DNA of 64,000 nt from an uncultured Marinifilum sp. (lineage in GTDB: Bacteria > Bacteroidota > Bacteroidia > Bacteroidales > Marinifilaceae): the NCBI RefSeq assembly GCF_963677195.1, contig NZ_OY781918.1, forward strand, positions 2,654,923 to 2,718,922, read 5' to 3'. The notes under the pieces were generated by a model. That model had not been told where the DNA came from. It did no database searches and saw only the letters and a list, made by a program, of their open reading frames with translations. The position numbers were made by a program, and so were the translations under genes. This document shows positions 1-8,590 of this stretch, one piece after another. Position 1 is the stretch's first letter; each line of letters starts with the position of its first letter.

Positions 1-188
1 TTTCTGATGGTAAAAGTTTTAGTTGTACCTGATCCTTTAATTTGGATAACAACACCTCTAAATACCTGAGTTCTTTCTTTGTTTCCCTCTTTAATTTTGT
101 AAGAAACACTAATAGTATCACCTGAGTTAAATTCAGGAATTTCGATACCTGTAGAGAAAGCCTCTTCTGCAATTTTAATTAAATCCAT
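1..188 (-). CDS. rplS: 50S ribosomal protein L19, N-terminal part (cut by window edge)
   Basis: The minus strand from 188 reads MDLIKIAEEAFS, then an IPEFNSGDTISVSYKIKEG stretch and RTQVFRGVVIQIKG. This is the conserved start of bacterial L19, a protein at the 30S-50S interface. About 62 codons are visible and the frame is still open at base 1, so the gene continues outside the window. The ATG at 186-188 is the first in frame and gives the usual L19 N-terminus. The next gene upstream, the C69 peptidase, is on the same strand but separated by a terminator, so rplS probably has its own promoter in the gap. Confidence 0.93.
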   Translation of the reverse strand, partial: MDLIKIAEEAFSTGIEIPEFNSGDTISVSYKIKEGNKERTQVFRGVVIQIKGSGTTKTFTIR

Positions 189-270
189 TATTCTAATGTA
201 TTAAGGTTCACGAGCGCAATGTAAACATATTTACCTATTTCCATGTCAGAGATTACGCACGAATTCGCCG

Positions 271-278
271 CAAAATTA
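271..278 (-). promoter_or_regulatory. Possible -7 box for rplS
   Basis: Read on the minus strand this is TAATTTTG, a full match to the Bacteroidota -7 consensus TAnnTTTG. It lies about 85 bases before the rplS ATG. No clear TTG sits 19 bases upstream, so the call is tentative. The implied leader of about 75 bases contains a small hairpin (GTAAA-TATG-TTTAC). Ribosomal-protein leaders often carry autoregulatory structure, but I cannot show that here. Confidence 0.3.
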
Positions 279-348
279 ATAAAAATATCTTAGATTAAAA
301 TATTTATTACATTTTTTTGTCTTAATAGAAAGCATTAAAATTTTTGTT

Positions 349-377
349 AAAAAAAAAGGAGTCTTTAGACTCCTTTT
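349..377 (-). terminator. Rho-independent terminator after the C69 peptidase
   Basis: A 10-bp perfect stem (AAAAGGAGTC / GACTCCTTTT) with a TTTA loop is followed on the minus strand by a run of Ts. It lies 21 bases past the stop of the C69 peptidase gene and separates it from rplS. Confidence 0.85.
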
Positions 378-397
378 AATAATAACAATATTTTTTT

Positions 398-2110
398 TTA
401 ATGAGCAGCCCCACTTACTTTAAGTTTATCGCCAGTGGTTTTAACAATAGTTTTATAAAATTCTTTACTATAGCCAGGTTGAGTCATTTTAGGATTTTGC
501 TTATTTCCATCTTTTTCTTTAATATTTCCATCCATATATTTAGCGAATAGATAACCATAAAATTCTCTCCATTCATTTGTAAGGTTGTCACCTTGATTAC
601 AAGAAAAATCGGTTAAGAATTCGATAGCACTGCTTGCATCTGACTTAAACATATCTTCAGCAGCTAAATCGATAATTTTGGTAAAAGAAAGATATTTTTT
701 CTCTAAAGTTTTTTGCTTTTTAGCAATTTCAGGATGTATTGCATTGTAACGAGTATATGCAAAGTTTGTAACCTGATTGAATACCCAGAAAGCAGATTTG
801 TTAGTGAAATCCATCATCTTTCCATTACCTACGGCAAATGATTTAGGTACTCTAGTACTACCGCAATACATTGGGAAATATACCGATGAAGAAGCATCGT
901 CAACTCCAAACCAGTTAATTCCACCAACAGCATCTGGTAACCAGTTTCTTGACTGAGCAACAAATGAAAAACCTGTTTGTTGTGTTGCAGTAGCTCTTTC
1001 ATTGCAATAAGTAACTCCATCAACTTTCCATGTTAAAGGTCTCCAGCGATATGGGTTACCATAAGGGCCAGCTCCCATATCTTTAGCCATATCTAGCTCT
1101 GTTCCCTCAAGGTGATTTCTCATGAAATCCATCATGTCTAGAACATTAATTTTTTCATCAGGTTTAATCCACAGAGGCATTCTGTTGGTTGCATAACCTT
1201 TATCATCATGTTTAATATTTCCTTTACAATAGTCGAAGTATTTATCCATACCTTCCTTAACCTCATTAAAGAAAGACCAAACTCTAATTTCACAAAATCT
1301 GGCAGCACCAAAATCAACAGGAGCATACGTATCTGAAAAACTGAAATTTTTATTTTTACCTTCCTTAGGATAGAAACCTTTTTCTTTGGCAAATGAAATT
1401 ACATCTTTTGCATAAACGTTAGTCACCTCAGGATTAAATATTTTATTCATTTTATCAGATGAAATAGAATTTTTGCCTTCAAGAGGAAAGTTTGTGATTC
1501 TAGCTTGGTTAGCATGGCCGCTAACATATCCGTCAGGAATCATTCTAGCTACCCAAACAGCTCCTTTTTCACCATTACCTTTTCCTATCATTTCTAAAAT
1601 CCAAACTTCATTTTTGTCGGATATAGAAAAAGATTCTCCAGAACTGTAGTACCCGTAAGTTTCTACTAGGTCTGTCATAACTTTAATTGCTTCGCGAGCA
1701 TTTTTTGAACGTTGAAGCGTTAGATACATTAAACTACCATAATCAATAATAGCACCCTCTTGTGATCCTAATTCTTTTCTACCACCATAGGTTGTTTCTC
1801 CAATTGCCACCTGAAATTCATTCATGTTTCCAATTACGGAATAGGTGTGAGGAACCTGAGGGATTTTTCCAAGATATTTTCCTGTATCCCACTCATAAAC
1901 ATCTATCATTGTACCTTCAGCCCAATCGGCAGCAGGTCGGAAATACAATTCTCCGTATAATACATGTGAGTCGGCAGCATAGGTTATCATGTTTGAACCG
2001 TCGGTGCTAGCTCCACGTGTTACAAGATAATTGGTACAGGCTTGTGATGTTGTTGCCGAAAAGACGATAATTGCCATAAATAAGGAGACAATTGCAGAAA
2101 TTTTCTTCAT
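398..2110 (-). CDS. Secreted C69-family dipeptidase
   Basis: This 570-residue protein belongs to peptidase family C69 (dipeptidase A / PepD type), N-terminal nucleophile hydrolases that cleave short peptides. A signal-like leader (MKKISAIVSLFMAIIVFSA) runs directly into ACTNYLVTRGASTDGS. The Cys at residue 25 is the expected catalytic residue, exposed when the leader is removed, and the TxxGASxDGS context is typical of the family. The length suits the larger Bacteroidota members. The protein probably acts in the periplasm or outside the cell in peptide scavenging. It is monocistronic: a -7 box lies upstream and a strong terminator downstream. The family call is firm; the substrate is not known. 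Confidence 0.9.
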   Translation of the reverse strand: MKKISAIVSLFMAIIVFSATTSQACTNYLVTRGASTDGSNMITYAADSHVLYGELYFRPAADWAEGTMIDVYEWDTGKYLGKIPQVPHTYSVIGNMNEFQVAIGETTYGGRKELGSQEGAIIDYGSLMYLTLQRSKNAREAIKVMTDLVETYGYYSSGESFSISDKNEVWILEMIGKGNGEKGAVWVARMIPDGYVSGHANQARITNFPLEGKNSISSDKMNKIFNPEVTNVYAKDVISFAKEKGFYPKEGKNKNFSFSDTYAPVDFGAARFCEIRVWSFFNEVKEGMDKYFDYCKGNIKHDDKGYATNRMPLWIKPDEKINVLDMMDFMRNHLEGTELDMAKDMGAGPYGNPYRWRPLTWKVDGVTYCNERATATQQTGFSFVAQSRNWLPDAVGGINWFGVDDASSSVYFPMYCGSTRVPKSFAVGNGKMMDFTNKSAFWVFNQVTNFAYTRYNAIHPEIAKKQKTLEKKYLSFTKIIDLAAEDMFKSDASSAIEFLTDFSCNQGDNLTNEWREFYGYLFAKYMDGNIKEKDGNKQNPKMTQPGYSKEFYKTIVKTTGDKLKVSGAAH

Positions 2111-2178
2111 GTTTAAATATTTTAGTGAATTCTAAATCGAATTAATTACCCGATTCTGACAAAAATAGGAAAAAAAAG

Positions 2179-2186
2179 CAAAGATA
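2179..2186 (-). promoter_or_regulatory. -7 box for the C69 peptidase gene
   Basis: The minus strand reads TATCTTTG here, a full match to TAnnTTTG, 69 bases before the ATG. A TTG at the usual 19-base spacing is not evident, so only the -7 element is supported. Confidence 0.45.
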
Positions 2187-2243
2187 AATGTGACAAAAGT
2201 TTTTAAAGATTGTTCGCTTATAAAATTTATCACATATACTTTT

Positions 2244-3974
2244 TTACCAGAAAAATTCTTTTTTTAAGAGCGTAGAATTTCCCACGTGATCGGTAACTGT
2301 TAAATCCAACTGATGTTTACGCTTAGGAAGTAAACGTTTTTTGTCGAATGTGTAAAATAAGTGATTGTTTTTAGCATCATATTCAAATAAAACCCAGGAG
2401 CCATCAATGTGCCCGCGATACGATTTTATTCCAGATAATTTATCACTAATTTTAAAAGAGATTCTTTTTTGTCCTTGCAGATTTTTTAGCTTGAATTTAG
2501 TCCTGGCAATTACAGTAGGAGCTATTGTATCTGCAATAATTGCGAAATTGCCCAATGTGCGAGTTTTTGTTTTTACCCATCCATCGATATAAATTCCGCC
2601 GGTATTGCTTAATTGTCCCTTATTTCCTATGGATGCAATAAGGACTTTGTCTTTTAAATTATTTGGAATGTTATCGGCTTTTATTGCAAGAGTATAATAT
2701 TTGTGAACCGGAATTTTGTTATTGTGAATTGAGTGTATATCCGATAAAAAATTGGAATCCTTTTTTATGGAGTAATTAAATTTTAAATCGGTGTAAAAAG
2801 AGTTGTTGGGGAATTTTACCTCAATATTTTCATTTTTATAATTGTTCTCTTCATTGCATAACATTAGTTTATTGAAATTTTTTGAAGGAAAAGTTTTTGG
2901 ATTATCTACTCCTCTGGCGTAAACTCTCAGTTTTGCAATATTATTCTTTGTGTCGCTGCTTATGAAATCTATCTTATATTTTTCTCCATTTTTAAAATTG
3001 TAAACCCCATTATTTCTAAATTTTGTATAAATCGATAGTTTATTGTTTTTATCTCTAAAAGTTTTATGTACCCTTCTGTTTTCAAGGATATTTAGTTCGT
3101 AATCCATGTGCGAATTAATATATCTCGATTCATCAAAAGAAAACTCATTAAACGAATAATCGCTTATTAGAGTATCGTTTACCTTAACCTGCATTCTATA
3201 TATGCCACATTTTCCCCAAGTGTTATCTAAATAATCGTTAGTGTTAAGTGCAAAACCAATATTGCCGGCAAGCGATATTTTTGGATCAGATTTTAAATGA
3301 TATGCATTATTGTAAAATGTAACTGGAAAATTTTGTCTTACATTTTTCCCATTTACACTACTCAATGAATCTAAAGGATACATATATAAATTAAATATTT
3401 TAGGACGAGTGGTATCTTTAATTTTAAACCCGAAAAATAAAGGATTTAATGGATGTTCGGTTTTAGTATCACGAATTTCAAAATGAAGATGAGGACCACC
3501 CGAAGCACCAGTATTGCCAGAAAATGCAATAATTTGACCTTTTGTAACTGGAAATTGATCTTTCTTTAAATGTAGGTCAAGTTCAAATGATTTTTTTTGA
3601 TATTGTTGAGCTTTTACAAATTTTTCGATTTTAGAATTGTAATTATTTAAATGCCCATAAACTGATGTGTAACCACTTGGATGATCGATATAAATTGCAT
3701 TACCATAACCATTGGCTGAAACTTTTATTCTGCTAACATACCCATCTGCAATAGAATATACTTTTTTGCCTGTTGTAAATGTTCTTATATCGATTCCAGA
3801 ATGGAAATGATTATTACGCAATTCGGCAAAATTTCCCGATAATGTAATGGTGAAATCAACAGGAGATCTGAAAATATTTTTTTGAAAAGTTTTTGTTTGT
3901 GCATTTAAGTATGGCGAAGCACAAAATAGTACAATGTGTAAAAGTGTGATTATGTTTGTTTTAATTAAGTTCAT
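2244..3974 (-). CDS. M23-family secreted metallopeptidase
   Basis: This 576-residue protein has a signal peptide (MNLIKTNIITLLHIVLFCA...NAQ) and an N-terminal M23 / LytM (peptidoglycan endopeptidase) domain at about residues 45-180. The zinc-site signatures are visible: HFHSGID (the HxxxD pair) near residue 57 and GPHLHFEIRD near residue 160. The remaining 390 residues are beta-rich and not recognised in detail. This layout of an early M23 domain plus a long C-terminal region is common in Bacteroidota and suggests cell-wall remodelling in the periplasm. The gene is followed on the same strand by the C69 peptidase gene, which has its own -7 box. Confidence 0.88.
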   Translation of the reverse strand: MNLIKTNIITLLHIVLFCASPYLNAQTKTFQKNIFRSPVDFTITLSGNFAELRNNHFHSGIDIRTFTTGKKVYSIADGYVSRIKVSANGYGNAIYIDHPSGYTSVYGHLNNYNSKIEKFVKAQQYQKKSFELDLHLKKDQFPVTKGQIIAFSGNTGASGGPHLHFEIRDTKTEHPLNPLFFGFKIKDTTRPKIFNLYMYPLDSLSSVNGKNVRQNFPVTFYNNAYHLKSDPKISLAGNIGFALNTNDYLDNTWGKCGIYRMQVKVNDTLISDYSFNEFSFDESRYINSHMDYELNILENRRVHKTFRDKNNKLSIYTKFRNNGVYNFKNGEKYKIDFISSDTKNNIAKLRVYARGVDNPKTFPSKNFNKLMLCNEENNYKNENIEVKFPNNSFYTDLKFNYSIKKDSNFLSDIHSIHNNKIPVHKYYTLAIKADNIPNNLKDKVLIASIGNKGQLSNTGGIYIDGWVKTKTRTLGNFAIIADTIAPTVIARTKFKLKNLQGQKRISFKISDKLSGIKSYRGHIDGSWVLFEYDAKNNHLFYTFDKKRLLPKRKHQLDLTVTDHVGNSTLLKKEFFW

Positions 3975-4038
3975 GCTTAAGAGTTATTATTTGTGGTTTG
4001 AGTGTCAAAACTACAAATAAAAGCTTTTTTTTCGCTAC

Positions 4039-4068
4039 TTGTAAAGAAAATACGAAGCAATATATTTG
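4039..4068 (+). promoter_or_regulatory. Promoter P1 of the coiled-coil/zapA operon
   Basis: TTG at 4039-4041, a 19-base spacer, then TATATTTG at 4061-4068. Both elements and the spacing match the Bacteroidota primary sigma consensus. Confidence 0.7.
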
Positions 4069-4095
4069 ATAATCTTCTCAGCAATGTTAATTTTG
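4066..4095 (+). promoter_or_regulatory. Promoter P2 of the coiled-coil/zapA operon, overlapping P1
   Basis: TTG at 4066-4068, a 19-base spacer, then TAATTTTG at 4088-4095. The upstream TTG is the end of the P1 -7 box, so the two promoters share bases. P2 would start transcription only a few bases before the ATG at 4111. Confidence 0.55.
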
Positions 4096-4110
4096 TAAAA
4101 GAAAAATTTA

Positions 4111-4407
4111 ATGATGGATCAGGAATCACAAGAAATAATAATAAGTTTAAAAAAACGCATTAGCGAGCTTATTTCTTTGTACCAAAAATCCAAAAATGAG
4201 AAAGAATCTTTAATTCATGAGAAACTGGAACTTATGGAGCAATTAGAGACTCTAACTCGGGAAAAAGAAGAACTGGAACATCATTATAATACTTTAAAGC
4301 TTGCAAAAACTTTGGCTGCGAATAGTGAAGATTCGCACCATGCAAAGCTTAAAATTAACCGAATTGTGCGGGAGATTGATAAATGTATTGCTCTTTTAAA
4401 TAGATAA
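4111..4407 (+). CDS. Small coiled-coil protein upstream of zapA (possible ZapB-like partner)
   Basis: This 98-residue cytoplasmic protein is almost entirely heptad-rich helix (residues 8-70, for example KKRISELISLYQKSKNEKES and LEQLETLTREKEELEHHYN). It has no signal peptide or membrane segment. It lies 9 bases before the zapA ATG and shares its promoters, so the two are co-transcribed. Short coiled-coil proteins such as ZapB work with ZapA at the division ring in gammaproteobacteria. A similar role here is inferred only from size, coil content and position. A second ATG three bases downstream (4114) could also serve as the start. Confidence 0.75.
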   Translation: MMDQESQEIIISLKKRISELISLYQKSKNEKESLIHEKLELMEQLETLTREKEELEHHYNTLKLAKTLAANSEDSHHAKLKINRIVREIDKCIALLNR

Positions 4408-4416
4408 GTTTTGTTT

Positions 4417-4707
4417 ATGGAAAAGAAACTTTCAATAAAAGTTGGAGTAGCTGGGAGATCTTACCCTCTTAATATTGACCGAAGTAAGGAAGAGGTAATA
4501 AGGAAAGCTGCCAAAATGATTGATGAGAAAGTTATGCAATACAAACAAAGATATAAAGATAAAGATACTCAGGATTTTCTGGCCATGGCCTCTTTGCAGT
4601 ATGTAATTAAGGTTCTAGAATTGGAAAATACGGCTGATGTTGCACCTGTTTTTAATGAATTGAAGACAATGGAGCGTGAGTTAAGTGATTTTTTAGAAAA
4701 AGAGTAA
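4417..4707 (+). CDS. zapA: Cell division protein ZapA
   Basis: This 96-residue protein matches ZapA, which binds and bundles FtsZ at the division ring. The N-terminal strand region KLSIKVGVAGRSYPLNIDRS and the following helix EEVIRKAAKMIDEKVMQYKQ are the ZapA fold, followed by a C-terminal coiled coil. The frame is open from a TTG at 4411, but the ATG at 4417 gives the standard MEKKLSIKV start and is preferred. It is the second gene of an operon with a coiled-coil protein and is followed by a structured RNA and rny. Confidence 0.9.
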   Translation: MEKKLSIKVGVAGRSYPLNIDRSKEEVIRKAAKMIDEKVMQYKQRYKDKDTQDFLAMASLQYVIKVLELENTADVAPVFNELKTMERELSDFLEKE

Positions 4708-4733
4708 ATTAACATTCTTTAAATAAGTAAAGT

Positions 4734-4838
4734 AATAACCCGCATTATTTCTTGATCTTGTAATTGTGATACAATTTTGTTTAATTTTTAAATGAAATAT
4801 ATTCATAATTATAAGTTTGGGTGATGGTGCGGGTTGTT
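4734..4838 (+). ncRNA. ssrS: Candidate 6S RNA (rod-like RNA downstream of zapA)
   Basis: The 168-base gap between zapA and rny folds into one long rod. The closing stem pairs 4734-4749 with 4823-4838, including the perfect block AACCCGCA / TGCGGGTT. A roughly symmetric bubble follows (4750-4756 against 4816-4822), then a 13-bp stem (4757-4769 with 4803-4815), a small internal loop and a 9-bp apical stem with an AT-rich loop. A rod with one large central bubble is the 6S RNA architecture that mimics an open promoter and binds the primary sigma holoenzyme. In gammaproteobacteria ssrS also sits directly downstream of zapA. At about 105 nt it is shorter than the Escherichia coli RNA. The structure is read from sequence; the identity is inferred. 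Confidence 0.65.
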
Positions 4839-4875
4839 TTATATAAACATTTAGTATTGACTTAATATTCGTAAT

Positions 4876-6408
4876 ATGATTGAAATAATAATAGGATCCA
4901 TTGCTTTTGTGGGCGGAGGTATCATTTCTTATTTTGTTTTGCAAAAAGCATTAAAAACAAAAAGTGAGATGATTGTAAAAGAAGCTCAGACAGAGGCAGA
5001 AGTGATCAAAAAAGATAAAATCCTTCAGGCTAAGGAGAAATTTCTGCAGCTTAAAACTGAGCATGAAAAGCAAATAAACTCAAAAAATAATAAGCTGTTG
5101 GCTGCCGAAAATAAATTCAAGCAAAAAGAGAATACTCTTAATCAGCGAATGGATGATTTTCAGCGTAAAAAGAAAGAAGTTGATGCTATCCGAGATAATT
5201 TAAATCATCAGATTGATTTAGTAGATAAAAAATCGGAAGAGCTTGAGAAAGCTAAGAGACAGCAGGTTGAGCAGTTGGAAGCTATTTCTGGAATGTCGGG
5301 AGAAGAGGCTAAGAATCAGCTGATTGATTCAATGAGAGAAGAAGCCAAGACCGAGGCTATGTCTTATGTGAATGAAATCATGGAAGAGGCAAAAATGTCT
5401 GCTAATATGGAGGCTAAAAAAGTAGTTGTTAAAACAATACAAAGAGTAGCCACAGAAACAGCAATTGAAAATTCAGTTACTATTTTCCATATCGAGTCCG
5501 ATGAAATTAAAGGTAGAATTATTGGTCGTGAGGGACGAAATATTCGTGCTTTAGAGGCTGCAACGGGAATTGAAATCATTGTTGATGATACGCCAGAAGC
5601 TATTGTACTTTCAGGTTTTGATCCGGTACGAAGAGAAATTGCTCGTTTGGCTCTTCATCAATTGGTTACCGACGGACGTATTCACCCCGCAAGAATCGAA
5701 GAGGTAGTGAATAAGGTTCGTAAACAAATAGAGGAAGAAATTATTGAAACAGGTAAGCGTACTGCAATTGATTTGGGAATTCATGGTTTACATCCCGAAT
5801 TGATTCGTATGGTGGGTAAAATGAAGTATCGTTCATCTTATGGACAAAATTTACTGCAGCACTCACGAGAAACTGCAAATTTATGTGCGATAATGGCAAC
5901 CGAGTTAGGCTTGAATGCTAAACGGGCGAAAAGAGCCGGTTTGTTACATGATATAGGTAAGGTGCCCGATGATGAGCCAGAATTGCCACACGCAATTTTA
6001 GGTATGAAATTGGCAGAAAAATTTAAAGAGAAACCTGATATTTGTAATGCGATTGGTGCTCACCACGATGAAATTGAAATGACATCTATGATTTCGCCAA
6101 TTATTCAGGCTTGTGATGCTATTTCTGGAGCTCGTCCTGGAGCTCGTCGTGAAATTGTTGAGTCTTACATAAAGCGTTTGAAAGATCTTGAAAATCTAGC
6201 TCTTTCTCACCCTGGAGTATTAAAAACATACGCTATTCAGGCCGGTAGAGAGCTTAGAGTTATTGTTGGAAGCGATAAGGTTTCTGATAAGGAAGCGGAA
6301 ACTCTTTCTTTAGATATTGCTCAGAAAATTCAAGATGAAATGACTTATCCTGGACAGGTTAAGATTACAGTAATACGTGAAACAAGAGCGATTAATTACG
6401 CGAAATAA
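4876..6408 (+). CDS. rny: Ribonuclease Y
   Basis: This 510-residue protein is RNase Y, a membrane-anchored endoribonuclease that starts mRNA decay. The domain order is diagnostic: an N-terminal transmembrane helix (residues 2-24), a long coiled coil (25-150), a KH RNA-binding domain ([20 protein letters not shown], near residue 215) and an HD metal-dependent domain with [12 protein letters not shown] near residue 356 and GAHHDEIE near 394. The C-terminal region has the conserved [14 protein letters not shown] type segment (here [14 protein letters not shown]). A terminator follows 22 bases after the stop. Confidence 0.97.
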   Translation: MIEIIIGSIAFVGGGIISYFVLQKALKTKSEMIVKEAQTEAEVIKKDKILQAKEKFLQLKTEHEKQINSKNNKLLAAENKFKQKENTLNQRMDDFQRKKKEVDAIRDNLNHQIDLVDKKSEELEKAKRQQVEQLEAISGMSGEEAKNQLIDSMREEAKTEAMSYVNEIMEEAKMSANMEAKKVVVKTIQRVATETAIENSVTIFHIESDEIKGRIIGREGRNIRALEAATGIEIIVDDTPEAIVLSGFDPVRREIARLALHQLVTDGRIHPARIEEVVNKVRKQIEEEIIETGKRTAIDLGIHGLHPELIRMVGKMKYRSSYGQNLLQHSRETANLCAIMATELGLNAKRAKRAGLLHDIGKVPDDEPELPHAILGMKLAEKFKEKPDICNAIGAHHDEIEMTSMISPIIQACDAISGARPGARREIVESYIKRLKDLENLALSHPGVLKTYAIQAGRELRVIVGSDKVSDKEAETLSLDIAQKIQDEMTYPGQVKITVIRETRAINYAK

Positions 6409-6430
6409 TCGTAATTTTATAATTATATAT

Positions 6431-6460
6431 AAACCCGGTTCTAAATGAATCGGGTTTTTT
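6431..6460 (+). terminator. Terminator after rny, between convergent genes
   Basis: Stem AAACCCGGTTC / GAATCGGGTTT (11 bp with G-T pairs), loop TAAAT, then TTT. It sits between the ends of rny and the minus-strand transglutaminase-fold gene, so it could serve both. Confidence 0.8.
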
Positions 6461-6462
6461 AT

Positions 6463-7317
6463 TTAAATAGCTTTGTATAGTTCTCGGAAGTTCGGCAGGT
6501 AGCTGTCTAATTTTAATTTTTTATATACATTAATTTCGTGTTTTACGAGTTTTTTAATCAGACTGGTATTTGATGCAGGTTGGTAATATTTTGGTCGGTT
6601 ATCGATGTTTTTTGCAAGAATAAGGTGTTCTAATTCTTTGCAACCAAAAACATGACCTTTATCAATAGGATTAATGTAAAAAAGAACTTCTTTTGTTTTA
6701 GATGATTTTATAATATCATTTTCTACATAACAAAGTAGTATGCTACCCGGTAAATTAATTCCATAAACCGGAATATTTAGTTTTTGGGCAATAGCAGTAT
6801 AAATAATAGCAATCATTACATAGTTTCCTTGCTTTTGAGATAAGACAGTTCCAATATCGCCATCCCAGTTCGTAGGATTATTAGGAGACAAAGCTTGGTA
6901 GTTGTATATATTGTAGAAAAAATGATTTAGAATTTTAATTTTTTCAAGTGCTGTGAGCTGATCATTAAGTTCAAGCCATACATCTTGTTTTATTTTTTCT
7001 ATTGATTTAAATATTGGGTCGGTTAGTAGGTTCGGATTGTAGCTTTTGTTAACTAAAATAGCTCCTTCAATTAGATTTTGGGTGTCCGACTTGCCCCATT
7101 TTATCAATTCTTTTTTTACATGATTAAAATTGATCTTGTTAATGATAATTTCTAGTCGTTCCTGAAAGAGTGTGTTCTTCGATTCTAGCCATGAATCTTC
7201 TAATTGGGGGATTACCGATACAGGTAAATTTGATAATTCTTTTTCTACTCTTTGGTAGATTTCAAAAGATGAATCATCTAATAAAGATAATAGTGCTGTG
7301 AGTTTATTCTCGTTCAT
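6463..7317 (-). CDS. Transglutaminase-fold protein of the SirB1/YchA type
   Basis: This 284-residue cytoplasmic protein resembles the SirB1/YchA group of transglutaminase-like proteins. The core motif block lies near residues 175-215, with VLSQKQGNYVMIAIIYTAIA followed by IPVYGINLPGSILLCYV, matching the family pattern of a helix and a GxxLPGxFL strand. The classical catalytic Cys position is occupied by other residues (GNYVM), as in much of this group, so enzyme activity is doubtful. The frame extends 17 codons further upstream, but that stretch contains the terminator hairpin of the preceding gene. The ATG at 7315-7317 (MNENKLTALLSLL) is therefore the likely start. Function is unknown. Confidence 0.75.
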   Translation of the reverse strand: MNENKLTALLSLLDDSSFEIYQRVEKELSNLPVSVIPQLEDSWLESKNTLFQERLEIIINKINFNHVKKELIKWGKSDTQNLIEGAILVNKSYNPNLLTDPIFKSIEKIKQDVWLELNDQLTALEKIKILNHFFYNIYNYQALSPNNPTNWDGDIGTVLSQKQGNYVMIAIIYTAIAQKLNIPVYGINLPGSILLCYVENDIIKSSKTKEVLFYINPIDKGHVFGCKELEHLILAKNIDNRPKYYQPASNTSLIKKLVKHEINVYKKLKLDSYLPNFRELYKAI

Positions 7318-7347
7318 AACTATATGTTTTACTTCACTAAATATAAG

Positions 7348-7379
7348 AAAACCCGCAAGGAAATGCAATCCTGCGGGTT
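7348..7379 (-). terminator. Terminator after the nucleoside phosphorylase gene
   Basis: An eight-base perfect outer stem (AACCCGCA / TGCGGGTT) with a bulged inner GGA/TCC extension is followed on the minus strand by TTTTC. It lies 25 bases after the phosphorylase stop and before the transglutaminase-fold gene. Confidence 0.75.
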
Positions 7380-7404
7380 AATTCTTTGAATATTAAGCAA
7401 AAAC

Positions 7405-8280
7405 CTAATTGCTCAATCTGTCAAGTACAGTTTGAATCAGACTTTTTATCGTTGGTTTATAGTCTTTGCTGGCATCTTTTGTTATTCTATTTGCAATAAT
7501 TGCACAAATAGCTATGGCATTGTGACCTAACATTGCAGATAAGCCGAATATAGCCGAACTTTCCATTTCATAATTGGTGATTTTTTCACCTTTATAATCA
7601 AATTTCTCAATTTTGTCGTTTAAGTTTGGATCAAGAGTTTGTAATCTTAAAACACGACCTTGAGGACCATAGAATCCATTAGCCGAAATGGTAACACCTT
7701 GTATCATATTATCACCATCAAGTCTTTCGATTAAGCTTTTTGATGCAGGTACCACATAAGGAGAAGCTAATTTTTTATCCCAATTAACAAAATCTTTAAA
7801 CGATTTCTCAAAATCTAAATCTGAAACTTGATCGCGATCTGCATAGAAATTTAACATTCCATCAAAACCAATTGATTTTTTCGATAGAAGAAATGAATCG
7901 ACAGGAATATTTCCCTGTAAAGCACCCGAAGTACCAATTCTTACAAGATTTAAACTTTTATGTTCCGATTTAGGAGTTCTGGTTTCAAGATCTATATTAA
8001 CCAGTGCATCTAATTCATTAACTACAATATCTATGTTATCGGTACCAATACCTGTTGATAAAACAGAGATACGTTTTCCATTATAAGTACCAGTGGTGGT
8101 AACAAATTCTCTATTAGATATTGTACATTCAATATTATCAAAATAACTAGCTACTAGTTCAACTCTCCCAGGATCACCAACTAAAATAACTGTTTCAGCT
8201 AAGTGTTCTGGTTTTAAATGCAAGTGAAAAACACTTCCATCCGAATTAATGATTAATTCTGAGGATTTTATTTGTTCCAT
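7405..8280 (-). CDS. Nucleoside phosphorylase, uridine phosphorylase-like
   Basis: This 291-residue cytoplasmic enzyme belongs to the PNP/UDP phosphorylase superfamily, which splits nucleosides with phosphate to give a base and ribose-1-phosphate. Seen motifs are VGDPGRVELVAS (phosphate loop, near residue 33), RIGTSGALQ near 113 and the active-site strand NYEMESSAIFGLSAMLGH near 235. The family is clear; specificity for uridine is an inference from the overall layout and could be another nucleoside. The frame opens seven codons earlier, but the ATG at 8278-8280 (MEQIKSSEL) gives the more usual start. A terminator follows. Confidence 0.88.
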   Translation of the reverse strand: MEQIKSSELIINSDGSVFHLHLKPEHLAETVILVGDPGRVELVASYFDNIECTISNREFVTTTGTYNGKRISVLSTGIGTDNIDIVVNELDALVNIDLETRTPKSEHKSLNLVRIGTSGALQGNIPVDSFLLSKKSIGFDGMLNFYADRDQVSDLDFEKSFKDFVNWDKKLASPYVVPASKSLIERLDGDNMIQGVTISANGFYGPQGRVLRLQTLDPNLNDKIEKFDYKGEKITNYEMESSAIFGLSAMLGHNAIAICAIIANRITKDASKDYKPTIKSLIQTVLDRLSN

Positions 8281-8590
8281 ATTAATTATAATTTTTAGCA
8301 AGGAGCCGAATCTATGGAAAATTTTTTAATCTTCAAATTAATTTTAATTGTTAATTTAAAAATCCTAGTTAAATATGCTAATTTAATGTTGTGTATAAAT
8401 TGTATAAAATATTTTGTATAGTGATTTTCTTAATATAAAATGGCTTTAATGTATTGCTAAGCAAATTGTTCAAATTTTGCTTTCTAATAAGAATTAAATT
8501 AACAAAGTATTAAAACTGTCCATTTTAATATTATTCCCTATATTTAAGTAAAATTTGCATTTTTAAGTTAAAATAATTAAATATAAAATC
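8281..8590 (+). other. Intergenic region between divergent genes
   Basis: About 310 bases, very AT-rich, between the divergent phosphorylase and prohibitin-like genes. It must hold both promoters. AAAATTTG at 8550-8557 is a near match to a -7 box facing the prohibitin-like gene, and TTAATTTG read on the minus strand (8334-8341) faces the phosphorylase gene. Neither has a TTG at 19-base spacing. No open reading frame or stable hairpin was seen. Confidence 0.4.
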
